29,358 nucleotides of DNA from Lachnospiraceae bacterium UBA1766 (GCA_002314715.1 DCGY01000092.1:5458-34815); one strand, 5' to 3'; shown: positions 1 to 8,878, counted from the stretch's first letter. Numbers and translations are program-made. Notes: generated from the sequence alone by a model not told the origin.

Positions 1-2589
1 AAGAAATATTTTCATGCTGAAGTAGATCACAGCAAAACACCTTTTACCATTGTTATTCCGCCCCCAAATATTACCGGTCAGCTGCATATGGGCCATGCAT
101 TGGATAACACCATGCAGGATATCCTGATTCGTTTCAAGAGAATGCAGGGTTACAACGCATTATGGCAGCCCGGAACAGACCATGCATCCATCGCTACCGA
201 GGTTAAGATTATCGAAAAGCTTAAGAGCGAGGGAATTGATAAGCATGACCTGGGACGTGAGAAATTCCTGGAGCGCGCTTGGGAGTGGAAGAAGGAATAC
301 GGCGGACGTATTATTTCTCAGTTAAAGAAGATGGGTTCTTCCTGCGACTGGGACAGAGAGCGTTTTACCATGGATGAAGGCTGTAATAAAGCCGTTACCG
401 AAGTATTCGTTAAGATGCATGAAAAAGGATATATTTACAAAGGCTCCAGAATTATTAACTGGTGTCCGGTTTGTAACACCTCTATTTCCGATGCAGAAGT
501 AGAATATCAGGAGCAGGCAGGTCATTTCTGGCATATTAAATATCCGATTATGGATGCAAACGGCCAGCCCAGCACAACCGAATTTTTGACCTTTGCTACC
601 ACCCGTCCCGAGACAATGCTGGGTGATACCGCAGTGGCAATTCATCCCGATGATGAGCGTTACAAGCACTTAATCGGCAAAAAGGTTATGCTTCCTTTGA
701 TGAACAGAGAGATTCCCATCGTTACCGATACTTATGTAGACATGGAATTCGGTACCGGCGTTGTTAAGATTACACCTGCCCATGACCCCAACGACTTTGA
801 GGTAGGCAAGCGTCATAATCTTCCTATAATCAATGTAATGAACGATGATGCTACCATTAATGAAAACGGTGGAAAGTATGCCGGAATGGATCGTTATGAG
901 GCCAGAAAGGTAATCGTATCCGAGTTGGATGCAATGGGACTTCTCGTAAAGGTAGAGGATTACTCTCATAACGTAGGTACCCATGATCGTTGTAAGACAA
1001 CCATCGAGCCTTTGGTAAAGGAGCAGTGGTTCGTAAAGATGGATGAACTGATTAAGCCTGCTGTAGAAGCAGTAAAGACAGGGGATATCCAGTTGATTCC
1101 GGAGCGTATGGAGAAGACCTACTTTAACTGGACCGACAACATCCGTGACTGGTGTATCAGCCGTCAGCTTTGGTGGGGACACAGAATTCCCGCATATTAT
1201 TGTGATGAGTGTAAGGAAGTAGTAGTTGCCAAGGAAGCTCCCGAAGTTTGTCCCAAGTGTGGCTGCAAGCATCTGACACAGGATCCCGATACATTGGATA
1301 CCTGGTTTAGTTCTGCACTTTGGCCTTTTGAAACCCTCGGATGGCCGGAGCAGACAGAGGATTTGAAGTATTTCTATCCTACCGATGTATTGGTAACCGG
1401 ATATGATATTATTTTCTTCTGGGTAATCCGTATGATTTTCTCCGGATTTGAGCAGATGGGAGAGAAGCCTTTCAAGACGGTATTGTTCCATGGTTTGGTA
1501 CGTGACAGTCAGGGAAGAAAGATGTCCAAGTCCTTGGGAAATGGTATCGATCCTTTGGAGATTATTGATCAGTATGGTGCAGATGCACTCAGACTTACCT
1601 TGATTACCGGAAATGCACCCGGAAACGATATGCGTTTCTACTATGAGCGTGTAGAGAATTCCAGAAACTTTGCAAACAAGGTATGGAATGCTTCCCGTTT
1701 CATTATGATGAACATGGAAGGCAAGACTGTTTCCGAACCTAAGGCAAATGAGCTGGAGCCGGTAGATAAGTGGATTCTTTCCAAGTTAAATACGCTTGTA
1801 AAGGATGTTACCGACAACATGGAAAACTTCGAACTGGGTATTGCGGTTCAGAAGGTTTATGACTTTATTTGGGATGAGTTCTGTGACTGGTACATTGAGA
1901 TGGTTAAGCCCAGACTTTACAATTCCGATGATGCAGCCAGCCAGAATGCAGCTCTCTGGACATTAAAGACAGTCCTGATTGACGCATTAAAGATGCTTCA
2001 TCCTTACATGCCTTTTATTACCGAAGAAATTTTCTGTACCTTACAAAGTGAGGAAGAGTCCATCATGATCAGTGCATGGCCTACTTTCGCAGAGGACAGA
2101 GCATTCGCAAAGGAAGAAAAGGCTATTGAAATTATTAAGGAAGCTGTTCGCGGCATTCGTAACATCCGTAACGAAATGAATGTAGCACCCAGCCGTAAGG
2201 CAAGCGTATATGTAGTAAGTGAGGATGACGGTATCCTTTCTACCTTTGAGGAAGGTAAGCTGTTCTTCGCTTCTTTGGCATATGCAAACGAGGTAATGCT
2301 TCAGAAGGATAAGGAGGGTATTGCCCAGGATGCGGTTTCCGTAGTAATTCCCGGTGCTACCTTATACATTCCTTTCGCAGAACTGGTAGATATCGCCCAG
2401 GAAATCGAGAGATTAAAGAAGGAGCAGAAGCGTTTGGAGGGCGAACTTGCCCGTGTAAACGGTATGCTGACCAATGAGAGATTTATTTCCAAGGCACCCG
2501 AAAGCAAGATTGCCGAGGAAAAAGAGAAGTTAACCAAGTATACACAGATGATGGAGCAGGTAACTACCAGACTTGCTCAGTTAAGCTAA
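1..2589 (+). CDS. valS: Valine--tRNA ligase, 5'-truncated by window edge
   Basis: Cytoplasmic class Ia aminoacyl-tRNA synthetase that charges tRNA-Val. The reading frame is open from base 1, so the gene begins upstream; an internal Met at 88 is not the start. The HIGH-type motif (HMGH) is at codons 29-32 just after PPPNITGQL, and KMSKS is at codons 507-511. A zinc-binding-like CxxC pair lies near codons 410-420, the editing domain (TTRPETMLGDTAVA) precedes it, and the C-terminal 70 residues are a charged coiled coil typical of the ValRS tRNA arm. About 862 codons are present; roughly 20-30 N-terminal residues are missing relative to the usual 880. The next gene follows after 107 bases. In B. 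subtilis valS is next to folC; here one gene has come between them. Identification is secure. Confidence 0.98.
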   Translation, partial: KKYFHAEVDHSKTPFTIVIPPPNITGQLHMGHALDNTMQDILIRFKRMQGYNALWQPGTDHASIATEVKIIEKLKSEGIDKHDLGREKFLERAWEWKKEYGGRIISQLKKMGSSCDWDRERFTMDEGCNKAVTEVFVKMHEKGYIYKGSRIINWCPVCNTSISDAEVEYQEQAGHFWHIKYPIMDANGQPSTTEFLTFATTRPETMLGDTAVAIHPDDERYKHLIGKKVMLPLMNREIPIVTDTYVDMEFGTGVVKITPAHDPNDFEVGKRHNLPIINVMNDDATINENGGKYAGMDRYEARKVIVSELDAMGLLVKVEDYSHNVGTHDRCKTTIEPLVKEQWFVKMDELIKPAVEAVKTGDIQLIPERMEKTYFNWTDNIRDWCISRQLWWGHRIPAYYCDECKEVVVAKEAPEVCPKCGCKHLTQDPDTLDTWFSSALWPFETLGWPEQTEDLKYFYPTDVLVTGYDIIFFWVIRMIFSGFEQMGEKPFKTVLFHGLVRDSQGRKMSKSLGNGIDPLEIIDQYGADALRLTLITGNAPGNDMRFYYERVENSRNFANKVWNASRFIMMNMEGKTVSEPKANELEPVDKWILSKLNTLVKDVTDNMENFELGIAVQKVYDFIWDEFCDWYIEMVKPRLYNSDDAASQNAALWTLKTVLIDALKMLHPYMPFITEEIFCTLQSEEESIMISAWPTFAEDRAFAKEEKAIEIIKEAVRGIRNIRNEMNVAPSRKASVYVVSEDDGILSTFEEGKLFFASLAYANEVMLQKDKEGIAQDAVSVVIPGATLYIPFAELVDIAQEIERLKKEQKRLEGELARVNGMLTNERFISKAPESKIAEEKEKLTKYTQMMEQVTTRLAQLS

Positions 2590-2696
2590 ACGGAAGTTTC
2601 AGTGGGGTCGCGTGAGTAGGGAAACCGCATCACGCGACACTTCGCGTTAATTCCGAATTTCTTTCGTGGAACCATTCAGAAAGCGTAAATAAGAGA
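2590..2696 (+). other. valS-2697 spacer with structured hairpin
   Basis: A GC-rich inverted repeat pairs 2607-2615 with 2630-2638 (9 perfect pairs). Inside it, two G-C pairs (2619-2620 with 2625-2626) close a GAAA tetraloop at 2621-2624. Between the two helices is a symmetric 3x3 internal loop (GTA opposite GCA) that can form sheared G-A pairs. The outer helix can be lengthened by G2605-C2640 beyond one mismatch. No T-run follows, so it is a poor terminator. It could be a leader element of the downstream gene, an mRNA-stability hairpin or a dispersed repeat. No Shine-Dalgarno better than AAGAGA stands before the next ATG. Confidence 0.5.
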
Positions 2697-5036
2697 ATGA
2701 ATAAGAACGTAATTGTAAAGATTCAAACGGAAATGAAAGATGGAAAATGGAGATATTTGTTGGCAGCGGTGGATGTGGTGCTGCTGATTGTGTTTGCACT
2801 TCTTTTTTTCAAGGACACTTCCAATTTGATTCAGTACCGATTTGAGGAGTCTGATTTTCAAGCTTATACAAGGGATATGGGAGAGCGTTGCTTCGGAGGT
2901 ACAATTTATGAAACATTCGAAGCCGGATTATACGATTCCCTCCCGGATTTCTTTTTGAGAAAAGGTTTTTATGAATATACTGTGACCTGGGACGGAGCTT
3001 CTGACGGTAGCTTCCTGTGGCCCCATGTTTATATTGACGGAAGATATGATACGATTGAGCAGGCAGTCTCCTATATGAACGAAGGCTTGGAAACATCCCA
3101 TCACGATAACTTCTGGTTAAACGTGGACAGTGCCGGTATTTCTCTTCGCTTGTATTACAGCGGTACCGGAGCTGCGACCATAAAAAGTTTTGAAATTTGG
3201 GAAACTCCGGTACAGGCACGGTTTGATTTTCTGTCCCGTTTGCTGGTTTTGTTGGTCTTAAATATTTGTTTGCTGTTATATCAGCGAAATAAAAGACAAC
3301 CGATTGAGAATGGTACCAGAATGGTTGCACTGTCAATTATCGGGATGACCTTTCTGGCCTGCCTGCCGCTACTTGGTCCGGGTGCGATTGAAGGACATGA
3401 TTTCCGGTTTCATCTTGTACGAATAGAGGGAATCAAGGATGCCTGGCTTTCCGGTCAGTTTCCGGTCCGATTAAATCCGGATTTTTATAAGGGATACGGC
3501 TATGCAAACCCGATTTTCTATGGGGAGATTTTTCTGTATTTCCCGGCATTTTTGAGACTGATTGGTGTGAGATTAACCACAGCATATGATTGCTTCGTAG
3601 TGGCCGTGAACCTGGCGACGGCGTTGGTAACTTATTACAGTGCAAAATATATTTTTAAAAATCGCGGAATTGCAGGTATGGTGGCCTTTCTGTATACTTT
3701 GGCACCTTATAGAATTATCGATATTTATCAGAGAAGTGCGGTAGGGGAATATACCGCCATGATTTTCCTGCCTTTGGTGGTAGTGGGCATGTATAAGATT
3801 TATACAGATGACACCACCAAGAAGGCATATCGTTTCTGTTATTTGCCGTTGGCAATTGCGTTGACCGGTATTATCCAAAGCCATGTCCTTACGGGAGAAA
3901 TGACAGGAATTTTTATTCTGGCGGTTTGCGTTTTGGCGCTTATTCGCACCTTCCAAAAGCCACGTTTTTTTGCTTTGGTAAAGACCGTAATCGTGACATT
4001 GCTTATAAATGCATGGTTTTTACTGCCCTTCCTGGACTTTTCGCAGACCCAGGAGATTCGTGTGCTTCGGGCGAAAAAATGGGAGTATCTGCAGGACGGA
4101 GGCTTGTTCTGGGATCAGATTATCGGCCTGTTCCCCCGTTATTCCTATTATCCAAGAAGTGCGGGAGATGTGCTTCGAAATGAGATGCCCTTGTGTCTTG
4201 GCCTTGGGTTGGTTCTTGGCGTGCTACTGTGTGGAGCAATGCTTATTCTAAAGCGAAAAGAGGAAACAGGGACACAGAGAAAGATGGCTTGGATTTGTTT
4301 GGGCCTTTGTATTTTGGCTTGCTTTATGACCACCGTAGATTTCCCTTGGGACAGAATTATGGAGCGTATCCCCAATTTGGCTCATGTGGTTTATTCCATC
4401 CAGTTTATTTGGAGATTTCTGGCAATTGCATCTGTGTTTGCGGTGATTTTGTGTGGATTCGGCGTATTGTTTTTGGAAAAGCGTTTCGGTTCGGCCATCG
4501 GCTATGTGGCAGCAGCCGTCATTTGTATTCTTACCTTAATCGGCAGTGTGTATTTTATGGAAGATACCATACAAAATACCCGCGTTTGGGTTTATAATGA
4601 TTTGGACGAAGTGGATACCATGGCAGCGGTAAGCGGTGCGGAGTATTCCATTATGAATGCATCCTGGCCGGTTATTAACGAGGTAGACCAGCCGGAGGTA
4701 AATGGTGCGGAAATTACCGCATACGAAAAAGAAGGCTCTGTATTGTCATTTGAGGTATTGGATTCCGCAGAGGGTGGTACGGTGACACTACCGATTCTTG
4801 CCTACAAAGGATATGCAATCAAAGACAGTGATGGCCTTTTAAATCAAAGCAATGTATCACAGAGCGAGGATGCACGTGTTATGATTGTGCTTCCGGAACG
4901 CTATACCGGAACCATTACAGTCTTTTATAAAGGCATGTGGTACTGGAGAGTGGGAGAAGCGGTATCTGTTTTGACCCTTTTGGGAATCGTGGTTCTTAAG
5001 GTCCGCAGCAAAAGAAAAGAGAATGTGAAAGTATGA
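2697..5036 (+). CDS. PTPS-related/GT-C-like polytopic membrane protein
   Basis: A 779-residue integral membrane protein. TM1 spans about residues 17-38. An extracytoplasmic domain of some 140 residues follows, then many hydrophobic segments to about residue 640, and a C-terminal globular domain ending in one more TM and a basic tail. A GHDFRFH motif (H234, D235) sits after the third hydrophobic segment and is followed by LSGQFPVRLNP and NPIFYGEIFLYFP. This resembles the 6-pyruvoyl-tetrahydropterin-synthase-related membrane family (PF10131), thought to be GT-C-fold glycosyltransferases using lipid-linked sugars; the HD pair in the first loop fits that fold. Substrate unknown; a role in envelope glycan or lipid glycosylation is inference. 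The stop overlaps the folC start by four bases (ATGA), so translation is probably coupled. The start has only a weak AAGAGA upstream. Confidence 0.75.
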   Translation: MNKNVIVKIQTEMKDGKWRYLLAAVDVVLLIVFALLFFKDTSNLIQYRFEESDFQAYTRDMGERCFGGTIYETFEAGLYDSLPDFFLRKGFYEYTVTWDGASDGSFLWPHVYIDGRYDTIEQAVSYMNEGLETSHHDNFWLNVDSAGISLRLYYSGTGAATIKSFEIWETPVQARFDFLSRLLVLLVLNICLLLYQRNKRQPIENGTRMVALSIIGMTFLACLPLLGPGAIEGHDFRFHLVRIEGIKDAWLSGQFPVRLNPDFYKGYGYANPIFYGEIFLYFPAFLRLIGVRLTTAYDCFVVAVNLATALVTYYSAKYIFKNRGIAGMVAFLYTLAPYRIIDIYQRSAVGEYTAMIFLPLVVVGMYKIYTDDTTKKAYRFCYLPLAIALTGIIQSHVLTGEMTGIFILAVCVLALIRTFQKPRFFALVKTVIVTLLINAWFLLPFLDFSQTQEIRVLRAKKWEYLQDGGLFWDQIIGLFPRYSYYPRSAGDVLRNEMPLCLGLGLVLGVLLCGAMLILKRKEETGTQRKMAWICLGLCILACFMTTVDFPWDRIMERIPNLAHVVYSIQFIWRFLAIASVFAVILCGFGVLFLEKRFGSAIGYVAAAVICILTLIGSVYFMEDTIQNTRVWVYNDLDEVDTMAAVSGAEYSIMNASWPVINEVDQPEVNGAEITAYEKEGSVLSFEVLDSAEGGTVTLPILAYKGYAIKDSDGLLNQSNVSQSEDARVMIVLPERYTGTITVFYKGMWYWRVGEAVSVLTLLGIVVLKVRSKRKENVKV

Positions 5037-6325
5037 AAAAACAGCTGATTTCCGACTACCAACAGGCGGTTAATTACATATTGAATATGCCTCGTTTCGT
5101 AGAAGGAAACAGCCTGGAAGGAACCGGGGAAATTCTTCGTCGCATGCAGCATCCGGAGAGAAAAAGCAAGGTAATTCATGTGGCGGGAACCAACGGAAAG
5201 GGAAGCGTTTGCGCCTATCTTCGCAGTATTTTGGAAGCGGCCGGCTATCGTGTGGGTGTTTTCATTTCTCCCCATTTGGTGGATATACGGGAGCGCTTTT
5301 TGATACACGGAGAAATGGTTTCCAAGGAGGATTTTTTGCAAAGCTTTCAACGGATATGGGAGCTTTTGGGAGACTATCGGGCTACCTTTTCCGAATATCT
5401 GTTTTTTATGGCCATGGATTTGTTTGCCCGGGCAAAGTTGGATTATATTATCCTGGAGACCGGACTTGGGGGACGGCTGGACGCCACAAACAGTGTGGAG
5501 CAAAAGGCACTGACCATTATTACCAAAATTGGAATGGATCACATGGAATATTTGGGCAATACACTTGGTTCCATCGCCTATGAAAAGGCAGGAATCCTCA
5601 GAAAGAATACACCGGCGGTATTTTGGGACGGTGGGTCCTTGGAGGTAAAGGAAAGTTTTTGCCAAAGAGCCGAAGAACTTGGAATAAAGCCATGCTTTGT
5701 GTCGAAGAAGAACTATGCTTTCGGGAATTTTCAGAATAAAAGCATTGCTTTTTCATTAGACACTCGGTATTATAATTATATTAGTCTATCTTTGCATACA
5801 GCTGCATTTTATCAGATGGAGAACTGTGCTTTAGCGGTTCGGGGAATCGAGGAGATGGACAAAGGAAAGACCATTTCTGCCGATGCTGTTATCAAGGGCG
5901 TGTATACTTGCTTTTGGGAAGGCAGAATGGAAGAAGTATTACCCAATGTGTTTGTGGATGGAGCACATAATGAAGACGGAATTGAGGCGTTTACGGAAAG
6001 TGTACGTCGGGATGCGTTTTTGGGGAAGAGAACACTGCTTTTAAGTATCGTAAAGGATAAACAGTATTCGGAAATGATACGGCACATCAGGGAAAGCGGT
6101 TTGTTTGACAAGATTTGTATTACTACGTTGCATACAGGGCGAAGCCTTTCCATGCAACAATTGACAGAGGCAGTTCAAGAGATTGGGGAACAGGTGATTT
6201 CCTATCCGGATGTAAAAACTGCCATGACTGAATTGCTTAAAATACAGTCAGAGACTGAACGAATATATTGCGCAGGAAGCCTTTATTTGGTAGGGGAGAT
6301 TAAGGCATTTCTGGCAAACAGGTAG
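5033..6325 (+). CDS. folC: Bifunctional folylpolyglutamate/dihydrofolate synthase
   Basis: A 430-residue Mur-ligase-fold enzyme. It adds glutamate to dihydropteroate or to tetrahydrofolates using ATP in the cytoplasm. The P-loop GTNGKGS is at residues 52-58, followed by ISPHLVDIRERF (about 77-88), the Mg2+/omega-loop region ETGLGGRLDATN and KIGMDHMEYLG, and the C-terminal domain beginning near GRMEEV with FVDGAHNEDG. The length is normal. It overlaps the preceding membrane-protein gene by ATGA, and its own downstream neighbour begins 19 bases after the stop. Whether it has both activities or only polyglutamylation cannot be read from sequence. Identification is secure from the motifs. Confidence 0.96.
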   Translation: MKKQLISDYQQAVNYILNMPRFVEGNSLEGTGEILRRMQHPERKSKVIHVAGTNGKGSVCAYLRSILEAAGYRVGVFISPHLVDIRERFLIHGEMVSKEDFLQSFQRIWELLGDYRATFSEYLFFMAMDLFARAKLDYIILETGLGGRLDATNSVEQKALTIITKIGMDHMEYLGNTLGSIAYEKAGILRKNTPAVFWDGGSLEVKESFCQRAEELGIKPCFVSKKNYAFGNFQNKSIAFSLDTRYYNYISLSLHTAAFYQMENCALAVRGIEEMDKGKTISADAVIKGVYTCFWEGRMEEVLPNVFVDGAHNEDGIEAFTESVRRDAFLGKRTLLLSIVKDKQYSEMIRHIRESGLFDKICITTLHTGRSLSMQQLTEAVQEIGEQVISYPDVKTAMTELLKIQSETERIYCAGSLYLVGEIKAFLANR

Positions 6326-6344
6326 TGAAAAGGAGTCTTTGGAC

Positions 6345-6497
6345 ATGATTAATTTCGAAGAAGAACTGAAGAAATTTCATCCCAGCCTGGAAATTGAGGA
6401 TGCGGAAGAGGCGATATATAATCAGGATTTAACCGATATGGCGGATTTGTTGATTAAGACAATTAAAGAAGCGGGAGTCGATTTGGGCGAACAATAG
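6345..6497 (+). CDS. Small acidic protein, 50 aa, function unknown
   Basis: A short ORF running ATG to TAG, with AGGAG at 6331-6335 nine bases before the ATG. It encodes 50 residues rich in Glu and Asp (begins MINFEEELKKF, ends VDLGEQ), predicted mostly helical with no TM or Cys. It starts 19 bases after folC, and its stop is shared with the AGGAG of the next gene (TAGGAGG), so it lies in the same transcript. Good SD, tight spacing and non-random composition support real coding. It is not recognised as a known family; an adaptor-like role with the TPR protein encoded next is only a guess. Confidence 0.75.
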   Translation: MINFEEELKKFHPSLEIEDAEEAIYNQDLTDMADLLIKTIKEAGVDLGEQ

Positions 6498-6507
6498 GAG
6501 GTTTGAC

Positions 6508-7920
6508 ATGTTTTGTTACAACTGCGGTTGCCATCTGTCAGAGCACGATTATTGTACCGCCTGTGGAGCAGACGTTTCTCTCTATAAGAAAATCATGTGT
6601 ATTTCCAACATGTTTTATAATGAGGGTCTGGAAAAAGCAGGTGTCCGCGATTTATCCGGTGCCATTGTCAGTTTGCGACAAAGTTTAAAGTTTAATAAGA
6701 ATAATATCGAGGCCAGAAACCTTCTGGGACTTGTTTATTTTGAAATGGGTGAAGTGGTTGCCGCATTGAGTGAATGGGTAATCAGTAAGAATATTCGCCC
6801 GGAAAAGAATATAGCGGATGATTATATCAGCATGATTCAAAACAATGCTTCCCGTCTGGATTCCATTAATCAGACCATCAAGAAGTACAATCATGCTTAT
6901 GCATACTGTGTGCAGGACAGCAAGGACCTGGCCCTGATACAGTTAAAGAAGGTATTGTCCCTAAATCCGAAATTTATCCGTGCACATTTGCTTTTGGCAT
7001 TGCTGTACATGGATTCGGAGCGTTGGGAGTTAGCCAAAAAAGAAGTGAATAAGTGCCTGCGTATCGACCGTAATAATACCCAGAGCCTTCGCTATTTGCA
7101 GGAAATCGATCACATGCTGGAGAGCGATGATTCGGCAAAAAACAGCGGTAAGCGCAAAAAAGAAGATTCCATGCGCTACCAAAGCGATAATGAAATTATC
7201 ATTCAGCCACTGAATGTGAAGGAGAGCAAGGGCGGCGGATTTTCCACCATCATCAATATCTTCATTGGCTTGGTCATTGGTGCGGCAGCCATGTATTTCC
7301 TTTGCTTTACTGCCGTAAAAACACAGAGTGAACAGAAGATTCATGAAGAGACGGTGAAGCTTGGAAATCAGCTGGACAGCAAGTCCTCTGAGATTCAGAG
7401 TCTGCAGAATCAGCTTAAGACGCTGGAGGCTGAAAAGACAAATCTTGAGAATCGTATTCAGGGAATCGAAGGGGAAGACGGTACCTTAAGCATGATTGAT
7501 AATCTTATGAATGCAACCGTTTCCTTTATGCAGACACAGGATTATGAATTGACAGCCGAAAACCTGGAGAAGATTTCACAGAATGTGGATGTATCTTCCA
7601 CTACGGAGGCCTTCCAGAATCTGTATAATTTATTACTTGAGACCATCGGACCCAAACTGGCCCAAACCTATCGGGAAGAGGGTTATACCTATTACCGAAA
7701 TGAGGACTTTACCGCTGCAATCGAGCGATTGGCAAAGGCGGTACACTACGATCCTTCCAATGCGGAATGCCTGTATGATTTGGCAAATGCTTACCGCAAG
7801 AATGAGGATATCGATAATGCCGTTTATTATTTTGAACAGGTAATTGAGAAGTTCCCCAATACGGAATTTGCGAAGAATGCAAAACAGTTTAAGGATAAAC
7901 TGGTAAACGAGAACAACTGA
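6508..7920 (+). CDS. Zinc-ribbon, TPR and coiled-coil membrane protein
   Basis: A 470-residue protein with a mosaic layout. Residues 3-19 hold two CxxC pairs (C3, C6, C16, C19), a zinc-ribbon. Residues about 35-215 form TPR-like helix pairs (for example NNIEARNLLGLVYFEMGEV and NPKFIRAHLLLALLYM). A low-complexity basic/acidic linker is followed by one TM segment at about 245-268, a coiled coil at about 272-320, and at least two more TPRs at about 388-460 (YTYYRNEDFTAAIERLAKAVHYDPS). The N-terminal half should be cytoplasmic and the C-terminal TPRs outside. The SD AGGAGG overlaps the preceding stop. It lies just upstream of spoIIA but is separated from it by a terminator. Probably a scaffold; no enzymatic motif is visible. 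Confidence 0.85.
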   Translation: MFCYNCGCHLSEHDYCTACGADVSLYKKIMCISNMFYNEGLEKAGVRDLSGAIVSLRQSLKFNKNNIEARNLLGLVYFEMGEVVAALSEWVISKNIRPEKNIADDYISMIQNNASRLDSINQTIKKYNHAYAYCVQDSKDLALIQLKKVLSLNPKFIRAHLLLALLYMDSERWELAKKEVNKCLRIDRNNTQSLRYLQEIDHMLESDDSAKNSGKRKKEDSMRYQSDNEIIIQPLNVKESKGGGFSTIINIFIGLVIGAAAMYFLCFTAVKTQSEQKIHEETVKLGNQLDSKSSEIQSLQNQLKTLEAEKTNLENRIQGIEGEDGTLSMIDNLMNATVSFMQTQDYELTAENLEKISQNVDVSSTTEAFQNLYNLLLETIGPKLAQTYREEGYTYYRNEDFTAAIERLAKAVHYDPSNAECLYDLANAYRKNEDIDNAVYYFEQVIEKFPNTEFAKNAKQFKDKLVNENN

Positions 7921-7935
7921 TAATGTACGAAAGAG

Positions 7936-7969
7936 AAGAGCTTGCAGAAAATATCTGCAGGCTCTTTTT
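7936..7969 (+). terminator. Intrinsic terminator after the TPR gene
   Basis: GAGCTTGCAG (7938-7947) pairs with CTGCAGGCTC (7955-7964) with one G-U pair, loop of seven, followed by five T (7965-7969). It separates the valS-folC group from the spoIIA operon. Confidence 0.92.
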
Positions 7970-7972
7970 GCG

Positions 7973-8010
7973 CGTCGAAAAAGGGTCAAGTATCACAGCT
8001 TGAAAAAGTT
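7973..8010 (+). promoter_or_regulatory. Possible Spo0A box and sigma-H-like promoter of spoIIA
   Basis: CGTCGAA at 7973-7979 matches the Spo0A box TGNCGAA at six of seven places. AGGG at 7982-7985 and GAAAA at 8002-8006 resemble sigma-H elements with roughly suitable spacing. spoIIA is a known Spo0A and sigma-H target in B. subtilis. The matches are weak and no sigma-A promoter is visible between the terminator and spoIIAA. Confidence 0.3.
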
Positions 8011-8046
8011 GGAAATCATAGATGTTTCTAAGAAGGGAGGATGAAC

Positions 8047-8349
8047 ATGGAGGATTATGTCGTTATCGATCATTGCCTGATGGTGAAATTACCGGCGGAA
8101 ATCGACCACCACAAGGCCTGCTACATTAGTGAAAAAGCGGATGACCTTTTACTGTCGGAGGAAGTGGATGCAATTTGTTTTGATTTTGAAAACACGGAGT
8201 TTATGGACTCCTCGGGAATCGGAATTATCATGGGAAGGTATCGGAAATTATCCTGCTTCGGTGGAAAGGTATATTTAATCCATGCAGGAAAACAAATCAG
8301 GAAAATGCTTGAAATGTCCGGGATTGAAAAAGTGGTAGAAATTCGATAA
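8047..8349 (+). CDS. spoIIAA: Anti-sigma-F factor antagonist SpoIIAA
   Basis: A STAS-domain protein of 100 residues. Dephosphorylated SpoIIAA binds SpoIIAB and frees sigma-F in the forespore; SpoIIAB phosphorylates it on serine. The phospho-acceptor motif is DSSGIG at residues 54-59, with Ser56 the expected target, inside FMDSSGIGIIMGRYR. An upstream in-frame ATG at 8041 directly abuts GGGAGG (8035-8040), leaving no spacing, so the ATG at 8047, six bases downstream of the SD, is the likely start. First gene of spoIIAA-spoIIAB-sigF, with spoIIAB 28 bases downstream. Identification is secure from motif and order. Confidence 0.96.
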   Translation: MEDYVVIDHCLMVKLPAEIDHHKACYISEKADDLLLSEEVDAICFDFENTEFMDSSGIGIIMGRYRKLSCFGGKVYLIHAGKQIRKMLEMSGIEKVVEIR

Positions 8350-8377
8350 ACAGGGAAGAAAACAGGAAGGTGAAAAA

Positions 8378-8872
8378 ATGAAAAATGAAATGGAACTGCA
8401 ATTTGATGCAATTTCAAACAATGAGAGCTTGGCAAGGTTGTCGGTGGCGGCGTTTATTGCCCATACCAATCCCACCTTGGAGGAGATGGCGGATATCAAA
8501 ACAGCTGTGTCGGAGGCGGTGACGAATTCCATTATTCATGGATATGGAAATATCCAGGGGTATACCCGGCATGGGGAAGTGCGTCCGAGTATTTCGGAAA
8601 TACAGGAAGGAAAAGTACGATTGTACTGTAAACTACTGGATGGAGATCTTTTGGTGGAGGTGGAAGACTGGGGAAAGGGAATCGAGAATATTGAAAAAGC
8701 CATGGAACCCTTGTATACCACGAGACCGGAATTGGAGCGCTCCGGTATGGGATTTGCTTTTATGGAGGCCTTTATGGATGATTTGTCCGTGGAAAGCACA
8801 CCGGGTATCGGTACAGTGGTACATATGAAGAAAAAACTGAATTGCGGTGCATGGATTGGCAAAGAGGATTAG
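8378..8872 (+). CDS. spoIIAB: Anti-sigma-F factor and serine kinase SpoIIAB
   Basis: A GHKL-fold ATPase/kinase of 164 residues. It holds sigma-F inactive before septation and phosphorylates SpoIIAA. The N-box SEAVTNSIIHGY contains E46 and N50, the G1 box is DWGKGI, and the ATP-lid region is PLYTTRPELERSGMGFAFMEAFMDD, all close to the Bacillus protein. It is longer than the roughly 146-residue Bacillus form: between HGY and KVRLY there are about 20 residues where Bacillus has a short turn, a loop insertion next to the nucleotide site. The SD AGGAAGG precedes the ATG. sigF starts six bases after its stop. Confidence 0.97.
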   Translation: MKNEMELQFDAISNNESLARLSVAAFIAHTNPTLEEMADIKTAVSEAVTNSIIHGYGNIQGYTRHGEVRPSISEIQEGKVRLYCKLLDGDLLVEVEDWGKGIENIEKAMEPLYTTRPELERSGMGFAFMEAFMDDLSVESTPGIGTVVHMKKKLNCGAWIGKED

Positions 8873-8878
8873 CTCAAA

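Noticed and set aside
670..1491. 273-residue open frame on the minus strand inside valS
   Set aside because: It lies wholly opposite a well-conserved valS region, has no SD and a composition typical of an antisense shadow.
4925..5665. 246-residue minus-strand frame across the membrane gene and folC
   Set aside because: It is antisense to both conserved genes, has no SD and no recognisable domain.
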